In this document: positions 34,930 through 43,343 of the stretch, in pieces | How the letters are laid out: every line of letters begins with the position of its first letter | Position numbering within the stretch: position 1 is the first letter of the stretch | Assembly (NCBI RefSeq): GCF_034931025.1 | Contig: NZ_JAYGIL010000002.1 | Span: 248,001 to 312,000, forward strand | Direction: 5' to 3' | Origin: Arcicella gelida | GTDB lineage: Bacteria > Bacteroidota > Bacteroidia > Cytophagales > Spirosomataceae | DNA length: 64,000 nt | Made by a program: the position numbers and the translations under genes | The notes under the pieces: generated by a model | What the model saw: the letters and a program-made list of their open reading frames with translations, nothing else | Database searches by the model: none | What the model was told of the DNA's origin: nothing

Positions 34930-36654
34930 CTATTTCAAATCACCTTTTTTCAAAGCATTAACGGCATAATCGGCTGCTCTAGCTGTTAAAGCCATATAAG
35001 TAAGCGAAGGGTTTACACATGAAGCAGAAGTCATTGCAGCTCCATCTGTTACGAATACATTATCAGCACCCCAAACTTGGTTGTTTTTGTTCAACACAGA
35101 GTTTTTAGCATCTGTCCCCATACGAGCAGTTCCCATTTCGTGAATACCAATTCCTAAGTGTTTAGATTGGTCATCATAAGCAACAATGTTTTTCAAACCT
35201 GCTTTTTCTAACATTTCAGCGGCATCGTTTTTCATATCGACACGCATTTTTAATTCGTTGTCTCCATAAGCTGCATCAAACACGAATAATGGCATTCCCC
35301 ACTTATCTTTTTGAGTTGGGTCTAATGTCATTCTATTTTCTGGATTTGCTAATACTTCACCAAAACCACCGATATTGAATGTCCATTTACCCGGATAACT
35401 TAAAGCATCTTTAAAGTCAGCACCAACGCCTTCTTGTCCAGCACCACGACCAAAGTCTTCACGAGAAGCACCACCTTGATAACCGAATCCACGTAAATAA
35501 TCACGTTTGTCAGTTCCCCAGTTACGGTATCTTGGAATATAAATACCATTAGCACGACGACCATAGTAATAATCATCTTCCATCCCTTCAAATTCACCTC
35601 TTGCACCAACCGCTAAGTGATGATCCATGATATTACGACCTAATTGATCTGATTCATTACCTAAACCATTTGGATGACGTTGAGATTTTGAGTTCAACAT
35701 AATTCCTGTACTTCCAAAAGCAGAAGCATTCAAGAAAATGATTTTTGCAAAATACTCAATTGATTGTAAAGTATTTTGGTCAACAATTCTTACACCAACA
35801 GCTTTACCCAATTTATCGTCATAAATTACTTCTTGAACAATAGCATCAGGACGAAGTGTTAAATTTCCAGTTTTTACTGCTGCTGGTAAAGTTGAAGATT
35901 GTGTTGAGAAGTATCCGCCGTAAGGACAGCCCATCATACAACGGTTACGGAACTGGCATTGCGAACGACCTAAATCATAAGCAATTTTAGATTCGCCCGT
36001 TAAGTGAGCAGTACGCCCCATGATGAAATGACGTGAAGAAAATTCTTTTTCAATTCTTTTCTTCAATTCTTTTTCCAAAGCATTCATGTTCATTGCTGGC
36101 AAATAATGGTCGCCATGCGGTAAAACATCAATACCATCTTTATTACCACTGATACCAGCAAATTTCTCAACATGGTCATACCAAGGAGCTAAATCTTTGT
36201 AACGAATTGGCCAGTCTGTACCAATTCCTTCTTTGGCATTTGCTTCAAAATCAGTTTCATTCAAACGATATGATTGACGACCCCACATCAAAGAACGACC
36301 ACCAACATGGTATCCACGAATCCAGTCGATTGGTTTTTTCTCAACGATTGGATTCTCCTTATCGTTTTCAAACATATCTCTCCAAGGTTCATTAACAGTG
36401 TAACCTGTACGAACACCGATGTAATGTTCTTCGGCAGATTTGTTATCTACACGACCACGATGTTCAAATTCCCAAGGAGCTTTAGTAGCATTCGGATAAT
36501 CTTGGATATGTTTAATATCACGCCCTCTTTCAAGCATGATTACTTTTAAACCTTTTTCACATAATTCTTTGGCAGCCCAACCGCCTGATATTCCTGAGCC
36601 AACAACAATGGCATCGTAGGTATTTGCTTTATTTCCTGTTCCTGTAATTTCCAC
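34930..36654 (-). CDS. GMC-family FAD oxidoreductase
   Basis: 574 aa. An N-terminal FAD-binding GxGxxG (VVGSGISGGWAAKEL) is followed by VGGRSLMWGRQ and a four-Cys cluster-like segment (CQFRNRCMMGCPYGG). Near the end come the GMC active-site His (HEMGTARMG) and NPSLTYMALTARAAD. It resembles large subunits of gluconate/sorbose-type membrane dehydrogenases that pass electrons to a quinone or cytochrome. The start is GTG; no ATG fits. Its partner subunit lies 54 bp upstream. Confidence 0.88.
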   Translation of the reverse strand: MEITGTGNKANTYDAIVVGSGISGGWAAKELCEKGLKVIMLERGRDIKHIQDYPNATKAPWEFEHRGRVDNKSAEEHYIGVRTGYTVNEPWRDMFENDKENPIVEKKPIDWIRGYHVGGRSLMWGRQSYRLNETDFEANAKEGIGTDWPIRYKDLAPWYDHVEKFAGISGNKDGIDVLPHGDHYLPAMNMNALEKELKKRIEKEFSSRHFIMGRTAHLTGESKIAYDLGRSQCQFRNRCMMGCPYGGYFSTQSSTLPAAVKTGNLTLRPDAIVQEVIYDDKLGKAVGVRIVDQNTLQSIEYFAKIIFLNASAFGSTGIMLNSKSQRHPNGLGNESDQLGRNIMDHHLAVGARGEFEGMEDDYYYGRRANGIYIPRYRNWGTDKRDYLRGFGYQGGASREDFGRGAGQEGVGADFKDALSYPGKWTFNIGGFGEVLANPENRMTLDPTQKDKWGMPLFVFDAAYGDNELKMRVDMKNDAAEMLEKAGLKNIVAYDDQSKHLGIGIHEMGTARMGTDAKNSVLNKNNQVWGADNVFVTDGAAMTSASCVNPSLTYMALTARAADYAVNALKKGDLK

Positions 36655-36708
36655 TTTCGTATTGATTTGAAATTGAATGAATTAATATTTGACTTCTTTC
36701 GAAAACAA

Positions 36709-37257
36709 TTAGCTCATAGCCCAAGCTTTTTGTCCTTTTTGTAATTTGATTGGTTCATACTTACCCGGTACTTCTAAAAACTCTAAAGCTTTGGTAGCTC
36801 CAGGTTCAGAGGTAAAGTATCCCAAAATCGTCAAATCTTTCATTGTTTTCCAGAATTCAGAGCGCTCCTTCGCCGAATCTTCAGCTTTTATCAAAGCCAG
36901 TTTTTGCGCTGGTGTCGATTTAGAAAATTCTGTATTATTAGCCTTTTTAGCATCTTCATCCAATTTAGTTAAACCATCAAAGAAAGCCTTTTGTTGGTCT
37001 TCTTTGTAGCAATCCTTCAACATCATTTGGATAAATTCTGGCACTTTTGCATCAATTGCACCAGGCGTTTGTGTGCGAGGTAAAATAATTTCAGCAATTT
37101 CAGCAATCATTGCACTTTGTTCAGGAGAAAAACTAACACCTGTAGCCACCGATGAACTGCCTGATTTACAGCCTTCTAAAACTGTTGCCAAAGTACCAGC
37201 AGATAGAATTCCTCCCATCGTTAAGGCCATTCTGGCAATTGCGTCTCTTCTTTTCAT
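36709..37257 (-). CDS. Gluconate 2-dehydrogenase subunit-3 family protein (Tat signal, lipobox)
   Basis: 182 aa. The N-terminus has a twin-arginine motif (MKRRDAIARMAL), a hydrophobic stretch and a Cys (LEGCKSGSSS) that could be lipidated. The body matches the small gamma-type subunit of membrane sugar dehydrogenases (IAEIILPRTQTPGAIDAKVPEFIQ, FEWKTMKDLTILGYFTSEPG-like end). It is probably exported folded and guides or anchors the GMC subunit encoded next. Confidence 0.87.
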   Translation of the reverse strand: MKRRDAIARMALTMGGILSAGTLATVLEGCKSGSSSVATGVSFSPEQSAMIAEIAEIILPRTQTPGAIDAKVPEFIQMMLKDCYKEDQQKAFFDGLTKLDEDAKKANNTEFSKSTPAQKLALIKAEDSAKERSEFWKTMKDLTILGYFTSEPGATKALEFLEVPGKYEPIKLQKGQKAWAMS

Positions 37258-37580
37258 GTATTTATTTAAGTTTTGTTTATATTCATCTGAACGTAAAATT
37301 ACATTTATATTGCAAAAACTTGCATTATTTTTCGCTAAAGTACTTTTTGTTAACCATGTAAATCAGTGCAGAAATAATTCTAAGCAAATGTTGAGTAAAA
37401 ATGTTTTATCTGATTAAATGTTAATGCCAACAATAAACTCCCAATTGTATTCTTTTTTTATATTGTTAAATATTTTATCAATCTACCATTGTTAAATCCT
37501 TAATTTTAACTATCTTTGCACTCCAATTTACAAATACCATAACCGAGGGACGGGTTCCTTCACTAAAACGTAAATAAAAA
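37258..37580. other. Divergent intergenic region, leader of the rpsP operon
   Basis: 323 bp between the divergent subunit-3 gene and rpsP. It contains the promoter described at 37488-37518. The rest shows no ORF or RNA gene. Confidence 0.5.
37488..37518 (+). promoter_or_regulatory. Bacteroidota-type promoter of rpsP
   Basis: A -33 element ATTG (37488-37491), a 19-nt spacer and a perfect TAnnTTTG -7 element (TATCTTTG, 37511-37518). Both sequence and spacing match the known Bacteroidota sigma-ABfr promoter. Transcription would start near 37525, giving a leader of about 55 nt. Confidence 0.8.
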
Positions 37581-38114
37581 ATGGCTGTTAAAATTAGATT
37601 AGCACGTCGTGGACGTAAAAAATTAGCGATGTACGACATCGTTATTGCTGACGCAAGAGCTCCACGTGACGGTAAATTCATTGAGAAAATCGGAACGTAC
37701 AATCCAAACACAAACCCTGCTTCAATCAATTTGAACGAAGAAAGTGCTTTGAAATGGGTTTTAAACGGTGCTCAACCAACAGATACTACTCGTGCAATTT
37801 TGTCATATAAAGGTATATTGTTGAAAAAACACTTGCAAGTGGGTGTTAACAAAGGTGCTATCTCTCAAGATATTGCTGATTCTAAATTCAATGACTGGAA
37901 AACTAGCAAAGATTTAAAAATCTCTGGTAAAGCTGATGGTCTTGATGCAAGTAAAGCTGCTGATAAAGCTGCTCGTTTAGCAAGAGAAGTAGAAATCAAT
38001 GCTGCTCGTGCTGCTGCAATTGCTAAGAAAAACACTGTAGAAGAAGTTGTTGCAGAAGAAACTGAAGCTCCAGCAGCTGAAGGTGAAGAAGCTACTACAG
38101 AATCTGCTGAGTAA
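37581..38114 (+). CDS. rpsP: 30S ribosomal protein S16
   Basis: 177 aa. The S16 core is residues 1-80 (VKIRLARRGRKKLAMYDIVIADARAPRDGKFIEKIGTYNPN). It carries the long Ala/Glu/Lys-rich C-terminal extension common in Bacteroidota (AARAAAIAKKNTVEEVVAEETEAPAAEG). It is an essential small-subunit assembly protein and the first gene of rpsP-rimM-trmD, with a clear promoter upstream. Confidence 0.96.
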   Translation: MAVKIRLARRGRKKLAMYDIVIADARAPRDGKFIEKIGTYNPNTNPASINLNEESALKWVLNGAQPTDTTRAILSYKGILLKKHLQVGVNKGAISQDIADSKFNDWKTSKDLKISGKADGLDASKAADKAARLAREVEINAARAAAIAKKNTVEEVVAEETEAPAAEGEEATTESAE

Positions 38115-38246
38115 TTTTCTCAAAGAAATTTCTTTAAAAATGATACAAAACTCTTTTGATAAGTTGTTTTGTATCATTTTTTATTTGTACTCATTCGTTC
38201 ATTCTAACAAAGACAGCAAGTATCCGACGATACCGAAAATATAGCA

Positions 38247-38774
38247 ATGACTAAAGAAGATTGTTTTGAACTTGGAAAAATCACTAAAACACATGGACTA
38301 AAAGGTGAAGTAATCCTTTGGTTGGATGTTGATTTTCCTGAAGATTATGAAGATTTAGAAAGCCTTTTCTTGGAAGTAAAAGGAGAATTAGTTCCTTATT
38401 TTATTGAAAGCTACCGCCTTTCTGGCAATCGTGCGATTGTACATTTTGAAGATATTGATACTTTTGAAAAAGCAGAAGCAATGATTAATCTTCAAGCTTT
38501 TTTGCCATTAGATGAACTTCCTGAGCTTGAAAATGACCAATTTTATTATCATGAAATCATTGGTTTTCAAATAGTTGACAAAAATTTAGGTAATTTAGGA
38601 ACAGTACAAACTGTGCATTCTATGCAAGCCCAAGATTTATTGGTAATGGATTATAAAGGCAAAGAAGTATTGATTCCTGTGATTGATGAAATTGTATTAC
38701 AAGCAGAAAAAGAACAGAAAATACTTCATGTAAATTTACCAGAAGGTTTGTTAGAAGTGTATTTAGAAGACTAA
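38247..38774 (+). CDS. rimM: Ribosome maturation factor RimM
   Basis: 175 aa. It binds S19 and helps mature the 30S head. The N-terminal motif ELGKITKTHGLKGEV and the PRC-barrel half (YYHEIIGFQIVDKNLGNLG, LIPVIDEIV) are both visible. It lies 132 bp after rpsP and 15 bp before trmD. Confidence 0.95.
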   Translation: MTKEDCFELGKITKTHGLKGEVILWLDVDFPEDYEDLESLFLEVKGELVPYFIESYRLSGNRAIVHFEDIDTFEKAEAMINLQAFLPLDELPELENDQFYYHEIIGFQIVDKNLGNLGTVQTVHSMQAQDLLVMDYKGKEVLIPVIDEIVLQAEKEQKILHVNLPEGLLEVYLED

Positions 38775-38789
38775 TTCCAGATTCCGACC

Positions 38790-39476
38790 ATGCGAATAGA
38801 TATTATTTCGGTAGTGCCAAAATTGATGGAAAGTTTTTTTGCTCACTCCATTTTAAAACGTGGACAAGAGGCTGGTCATGTAGAAGTAGTACTGCATGAT
38901 TTAAGAGATTATTCTCTTTCAAAACAACGCCAAGTAGATGATTATGCTTTTGGTGGAGGTGCAGGAATGGTGATGAGTGTAGAGCCAATTGCTCGTTGTA
39001 TTCGTCATTTGCAAAGTGAAAGACATTACGACGAAATCATTTACATGACGCCAGACGGTGAAACTTTCAATCAACAAACAGCTAATCAATTGTCATTACA
39101 AGGAAATCTTCTATTTCTTTGTGGACATTATAAAGGTGTTGACCAAAGAGTACGAGATATGTTTATCACCAAAGAAATCTCAATTGGTGATTATGTACTT
39201 TCTGGTGGAGAATTGGCAGCAGCTGTTTGTGCGGATGCTATTATCAGATTGATTCCGGGCGTATTAAATGATGAAACTTCGGCATTGACAGATTCTTTTC
39301 AAGATAATCTTTTGGCACCCCCAGTTTATACTCGTCCTGCCGAATTTGAAGGAATTGGCGTTCCATCAGTACTTTTATCAGGACACGAAGCCAAAATTAA
39401 TGAATGGAGATTCGAACAATCAATCGAACATACTAAAGCGAGAAGACCAGATTTGTACCAAAAAAGTGGCTTGTAG
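38790..39476 (+). CDS. trmD: tRNA (guanine-N1)-methyltransferase TrmD
   Basis: 228 aa SPOUT methyltransferase making m1G37 in tRNA. The start (MRIDIISVVPKLMESFFAHSILKRG), DDYAFGGGAGMVM, LCGHYKGVDQRV, SIGDYVLSGGELAA and the C-terminal RPDLYQKSGL are diagnostic. rplS, a frequent next gene in bacteria, is not found here. Confidence 0.96.
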   Translation: MRIDIISVVPKLMESFFAHSILKRGQEAGHVEVVLHDLRDYSLSKQRQVDDYAFGGGAGMVMSVEPIARCIRHLQSERHYDEIIYMTPDGETFNQQTANQLSLQGNLLFLCGHYKGVDQRVRDMFITKEISIGDYVLSGGELAAAVCADAIIRLIPGVLNDETSALTDSFQDNLLAPPVYTRPAEFEGIGVPSVLLSGHEAKINEWRFEQSIEHTKARRPDLYQKSGL

Positions 39477-39877
39477 CCATCATTTTGGGTGATTTAAGAT
39501 ATTGATAAAGCCATTTTTCATGAAAAATAAAGGCGAAATCAAAAAAAATAAATAATTCTTGCAAATAATTGTATTATATGTTTATTTATTTGGATTTTTT
39601 ATTATTTTTGTAACGAAGAGAATATGTGAGGGAGATACAATTTAATAAAGATTCAAAGACAATAACATTAAATAAAGTAAGGATTATATTTAGAAAGCCT
39701 GATGTCTGTGGCATCGGGCTTTTTTGTGTGCTTACATTTTCAGAACTATCAATCAAAAGTTTTAAGGAAATAACAGACTATTCATAAATTACTCTATCAA
39801 TAAACTTAAGCCCCAACTGAATTAATTGTAATTTTATAAAAAATTAGTCCTTAGAATTTTCAAATAATCAGTTTCGC
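39477..39877. other. Intergenic region after trmD with possible short transcript
   Basis: 401 bp without an ORF. A perfect -7-like TATTTTTG lies at 39603-39610, although no correctly spaced -33 is seen. The hairpin terminator is at 39695-39724. A transcript of about 110 nt between them is possible. Confidence 0.35.
39695..39724 (+). terminator. Intrinsic terminator (possibly of a small RNA or of trmD)
   Basis: A 9-bp stem AGCCTGATG/CATCGGGCT (one G-T pair), a 6-nt loop and a run of six T, 220 bp after the trmD stop. Confidence 0.75.
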
Positions 39878-40873
39878 ATGGATGTTTCGATTATCATTAT
39901 CAATTATAAATCAGCAACGTTAACAGTCAATTGTATTAGTTCTATCAAAAAATTTACGCAAGATGTTACTTATGAAGTAATTGTGGTTGACAATGATTCA
40001 CAAGATACTTCCGAAAACATTGTCAAATCTGTTCATCCAGAAATCGTTTGGGTGGCAAGTACTTATAATTCTGGTTTTTCGAGAGGAAATAATCAAGGAA
40101 TGGAAGTTGCCAAAGGAAATTATTTTTTATTATTGAATGCCGACACCTTACTTTTCGATAATTCAATTTTTAAAGCTTGGCAAAAACTTGAAGCAAATCC
40201 TGATATTTCAGCAATTGGAGGAATACAAGTAACGGCAGATTTGGTAAAAATGCCTTATTTCAGGAATCGAAATGAATTTCTAAAATTCTTAATCATTGCA
40301 CCCAATTCATTGAATAAGTATTTAGAAAAGATTTTTCCTGAACCACAATTTGAAGACCCTAATCAATCTGAATTATGCTGTGGAGCTTTTATGCTGATTT
40401 CTCGAAAAACCATTGAAAAAGCTGGAAAAATGGATGAAGACTTTTTTATGTACGCTGAAGACTTTGAATGGGCTGGAAGACTAAGAAAAGTTGGGAAAAT
40501 CTGCTGTTTTGAAGAAATAAAATTTATCCACTTAGAAAAAGATTCTCCGTTCAGAAGAACGAACATCTCTCCCATCAACAGATTTGGTACACAAATGCAA
40601 GTATCTAATTTACTCTGGATTCGTAAAGAGTATGGTTTGGCGTTTTACCTATTATTGATTTTTCATTACACTTCTTTAGCGACTTTCTTTTACTTGTGGA
40701 AAATATCTGTCAATATTTCGAAACTAAGAAATCCATTCTTTGAGCTAAGAAGTCAGAAAATATTTGCCTTAAAAACATTAGTTTTCTTAAAATTCTTCTG
40801 GAAAACGGTTTTCAAAGTAAAAGGTTTTTACAAAATTGAAGCGAATGATAATATTGATTTGAGGTTTCGTTAA
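39878..40873 (+). CDS. Family 2 glycosyltransferase (rhamnosyltransferase-like)
   Basis: 331 aa. A GT2 domain (VSIIIINYKSATLTVNCISSI, VVDNDSQDTSE, NSGFSRGNNQGME, LLNADTLLFDNS) is followed by the acceptor region (CCGAFMLISRKTIEKAG, DEDFFMYAEDFEWAGRLRKVG). A hydrophobic segment near residue 255 (LAFYLLLIFHYTSLATFFYLW) suggests membrane association. It probably adds a sugar to a surface polysaccharide. No other glycan-synthesis gene is adjacent. Confidence 0.88.
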   Translation: MDVSIIIINYKSATLTVNCISSIKKFTQDVTYEVIVVDNDSQDTSENIVKSVHPEIVWVASTYNSGFSRGNNQGMEVAKGNYFLLLNADTLLFDNSIFKAWQKLEANPDISAIGGIQVTADLVKMPYFRNRNEFLKFLIIAPNSLNKYLEKIFPEPQFEDPNQSELCCGAFMLISRKTIEKAGKMDEDFFMYAEDFEWAGRLRKVGKICCFEEIKFIHLEKDSPFRRTNISPINRFGTQMQVSNLLWIRKEYGLAFYLLLIFHYTSLATFFYLWKISVNISKLRNPFFELRSQKIFALKTLVFLKFFWKTVFKVKGFYKIEANDNIDLRFR

Positions 40874-40994
40874 TTGTAGTTATCGGTTATTCGAAATATG
40901 TTAATGTTTTACTAGAAAACTATGCTTGCGTTTGAGAATATGTTTATAGCATATTTAGTTTATATCAAAAATACAATATCTCCTTTCGTAAGAC

Positions 40995-41100
40995 CTTACT
41001 TTTCTTGTCTTGACACAAGAAAAGTAACAAAAGAAAGTCAAGAATTTATAAACTCGCTATCGCTCAAACAGTATAAATTCATTAAATGCTGTCGCCTGAC
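40995..41100. repeat. Recurrent Bacteroidota palindromic element (TTTTCTTGT / ACAAGAAAA)
   Basis: A perfect 11-bp inverted repeat ACTTTTCTTGT, loop CTTGAC, ACAAGAAAAGT, followed by AACAAAAGAAAGTCAAGA and CTCGCTATCGCTCAAACAG. From memory, this string recurs in intergenic DNA of many Bacteroidota genomes and is often mis-annotated as fragments of hypothetical proteins. The 69-aa frame over it (40922-41131) is probably not a gene. Confidence 0.55.
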
Positions 41101-41150
41101 TAGTACAAAGTTTTTTGCAATAGAAATTTAAACATACATAAAATAAAAAA

Positions 41151-41182
41151 CCGTGAGTTTGAGAAAAATCTCAAGCTCACGG
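41151..41182 (-). terminator. Intrinsic terminator of the esterase gene
   Basis: A 14-bp stem with one mismatch (41151-41164 with 41169-41182, CCGTGAG/CTCACGG) and a T-run on the minus strand only. Confidence 0.88.
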
Positions 41183-41204
41183 CTCAATGCTAAAAGCTAT
41201 AAAA

Positions 41205-42119
41205 TTACTTAGTTAATAACCCTAAAGAATCCATCCAATTCTTCACATTATCCATCCATTTTTCTTTGGTTGTTTTGTTATTCATCCCAAAACCATGCCC
41301 TCCTTTTGGATAAATTACCAGTTCAGCATTTACACCATTTTTTTGTAAACCTTGGTAAAATTCTAAAGAGTTTTTAACTGGCACTGCTGTATCGTCGCCA
41401 GCGTGAACTAAAAAGGTTGGTGGAGTATCTTTTGTGACATGTAATTCATTTGAATACTCATCTATCAAAGTTTGATCTGCTGTTTGTCCTACTAAATTAA
41501 TTCTTGAACCTGCATGACCGAAGTCTTTGAAAGTAATTACTGGATAACCCAAAATCATAAAATCTGGACGAACTGAAACTTCACTTGTTACTTCTCCTAC
41601 TTGTTTATTAAAGTGTGTTCCTGCCGTTGAAGCCAAATGTCCACCAGCCGAAAAGCCCATAATTCCAATTTTATTCGGATTAATTCCGTACTTACTCGCA
41701 TCTTTACGCACTGTTCTTAATGCTTGTTGTGCATCTTGCAAAGGGGCAATTGATTTATCAATTTGAGCCTTGTCGTTAGGTAAACGGTAATGCAATACGA
41801 AAGCAGTAACGCCCATTTTATTAAAAACACTCGCCACATCCGAACCTTCATGACTAGCTGCCAGAATAGCATAACCTCCCCCCGGACAAATAATTACAGC
41901 TGTTCCGTTAGCTTTATCGGCATCGGCTGGATAAACTGTTAATGTTGGCACTGTTACTTCAGAAATTCGAAGTACGCCATTTTTATCAGTAACAGACTTT
42001 TGAGTATTGGGTACTTGTTTGGCATTCGGAACACCATTTGGATACAATGGCATTTCTTGTTGTGCCTGTGCGTACTTCATGCTTAATAAAAAAGTAAATG
42101 TTAAAATGAATCTTTTCAT
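41205..42119 (-). CDS. Secreted alpha/beta-hydrolase, BD-FAE/acetylesterase-like
   Basis: 304 aa. A signal peptide (FILTFTFLLSMKYAQA) is followed by an esterase domain: oxyanion motif CPGGGY, nucleophile GFSAGGHLAS (about residue 160), an Asp in HAGDDTAVP and a His in KGGHGFG. It resembles xylan/feruloyl-type esterases that deacylate plant polysaccharides. It is monocistronic with its own terminator. Confidence 0.88.
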   Translation of the reverse strand: MKRFILTFTFLLSMKYAQAQQEMPLYPNGVPNAKQVPNTQKSVTDKNGVLRISEVTVPTLTVYPADADKANGTAVIICPGGGYAILAASHEGSDVASVFNKMGVTAFVLHYRLPNDKAQIDKSIAPLQDAQQALRTVRKDASKYGINPNKIGIMGFSAGGHLASTAGTHFNKQVGEVTSEVSVRPDFMILGYPVITFKDFGHAGSRINLVGQTADQTLIDEYSNELHVTKDTPPTFLVHAGDDTAVPVKNSLEFYQGLQKNGVNAELVIYPKGGHGFGMNNKTTKEKWMDNVKNWMDSLGLLTK

Positions 42120-42156
42120 AAGATTGGTTTTGAAAGGTAAAAATTAATATGCTATG

Positions 42157-43083
42157 TCAAGTATTTTCTATTGTTGTTTTATTTCTTGCTGTTGTAATTA
42201 AAATTACCGCTGTAATAATAATTGCTCCCGCCAAAAGCATTAATGGATGTAGGCTTTCGCCAGCAAATAATGAACCCAAAATCATTGCTACTAATGGATT
42301 TACATACGTATAAGTAGCCACCAAAGTTGGCGAAGTTACTTTAGATAACCAGTTAAAAACTAGAAAAGCCAAACTAGAGCCAAAAACTACTAAATAAATA
42401 AAAGATAAATATGCTTTGGGCTGAATATTACTTATGTCAAAATGATTGAATTCTCCTAAACCTAAGCTAATCATCAACGAAAATATTCCACCTGTCATCA
42501 TTTGCATTCCAGAAATTTGCGAAGCATGGAAATCAAAAATCATGGCTCTTTTTACAATGACAACGCCAAAATTCCAAGCTAAAATTGCTAAAAACAAAAA
42601 TAATACACCAAGCATATAATATTCTTCATAGCCTTTCAAAGCCAATGACTTCAATGTCATTAAAATACCAACACCGACAATTCCAAGAAAAGCCCCTGCA
42701 ATTACTCTAAGATTTGGTTTCTCATGATTAATCAACCAAAGTAAAGAAACTAACAGTACTGGTCCTATGGCTGAGAACAATGCTGAAAAACTTGAGGGTA
42801 TCCATTTCGCTGCAATTGTAAATAATCCATTGCCAAAAGTAAGCATCAAAAATCCAGTAAAAATTGTTGTTAGCAGCATTTTACGAGTAGGTTTCTGATA
42901 CTTTTTACTGATGATAGAAAATGTAAAAAGGATAGTTCCTGCGATAAAATTTCTAAAGCCAGATGCCATCATGGATGGAACTGTTTCTACGACAAAACGT
43001 AAAGCTAAATAGGTTGAACCCCAAACTAAATACAAAGTAATTAAGCCCGCCCAGATTTTTAATTGATGATTTTGTTGATTCAT
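42157..43083 (-). CDS. EamA/DMT family transporter
   Basis: About 308 aa, ten hydrophobic helices in two EamA repeats (WAGLITLYLVWGSTYLALR near the start; a second repeat from about residue 150). Members export metabolites or amino acids. The frame also runs back to a GTG at 43107, but the ATG at 43083 (MNQQNHQLKIW) leads directly into helix 1 and is preferred. It is divergent from the metalloprotease gene. Confidence 0.87.
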   Translation of the reverse strand: MNQQNHQLKIWAGLITLYLVWGSTYLALRFVVETVPSMMASGFRNFIAGTILFTFSIISKKYQKPTRKMLLTTIFTGFLMLTFGNGLFTIAAKWIPSSFSALFSAIGPVLLVSLLWLINHEKPNLRVIAGAFLGIVGVGILMTLKSLALKGYEEYYMLGVLFLFLAILAWNFGVVIVKRAMIFDFHASQISGMQMMTGGIFSLMISLGLGEFNHFDISNIQPKAYLSFIYLVVFGSSLAFLVFNWLSKVTSPTLVATYTYVNPLVAMILGSLFAGESLHPLMLLAGAIIITAVILITTARNKTTIENT

Positions 43084-43119
43084 ACCCCAAATTTGAGATT
43101 TTTTCACGAAATTTAAGAA

Positions 43120-43343
43120 GGCTTAAATTTGAGTGCGGAATTATGAGTGTGGAGTTTTGAGTTTAAGTAATTGATTTATAAGTGATTATTGAAATTCAAA
43201 TTTTTATTAGAATTTTAAATTTCAATAAATTAATATTCAATATTTTGTACTCAACACTCCACTCTGCTACGGCAGACCGTTCAAAATTTAGCACTCTATA
43301 CGGTCTTTTATATTTTCAACAAACAATTATTAATTCATCCAAC
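43120..43343. repeat. Divergent gap with inverted GAGTG/CACTC words
   Basis: Between the EamA and metalloprotease genes. GAGTGCGGAATTATGAGTG and GGAGTTTTGAG near 43130-43165 are near-complementary to TACTCAACACTCCACTC and TTTAGCACTC near 43248-43300, giving a long imperfect inverted repeat. A CTACGGCAGACCG segment is inserted in the right arm. Confidence 0.45.

Noticed and set aside
37581..38114. Unusually long S16 as a fusion protein
   Set aside because: The Ala/Glu-rich tail is a normal feature of S16 in Bacteroidota.
40922..41131. 69-aa ORF after the glycosyltransferase
   Set aside because: It overlies the recurrent palindromic element, and its translation looks like known mis-annotation of that repeat.
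43182..43343. N-terminal extension of the metalloprotease
   Set aside because: It crosses inverted-repeat intergenic DNA, while a standard signal peptide starts at the ATG at 43344.
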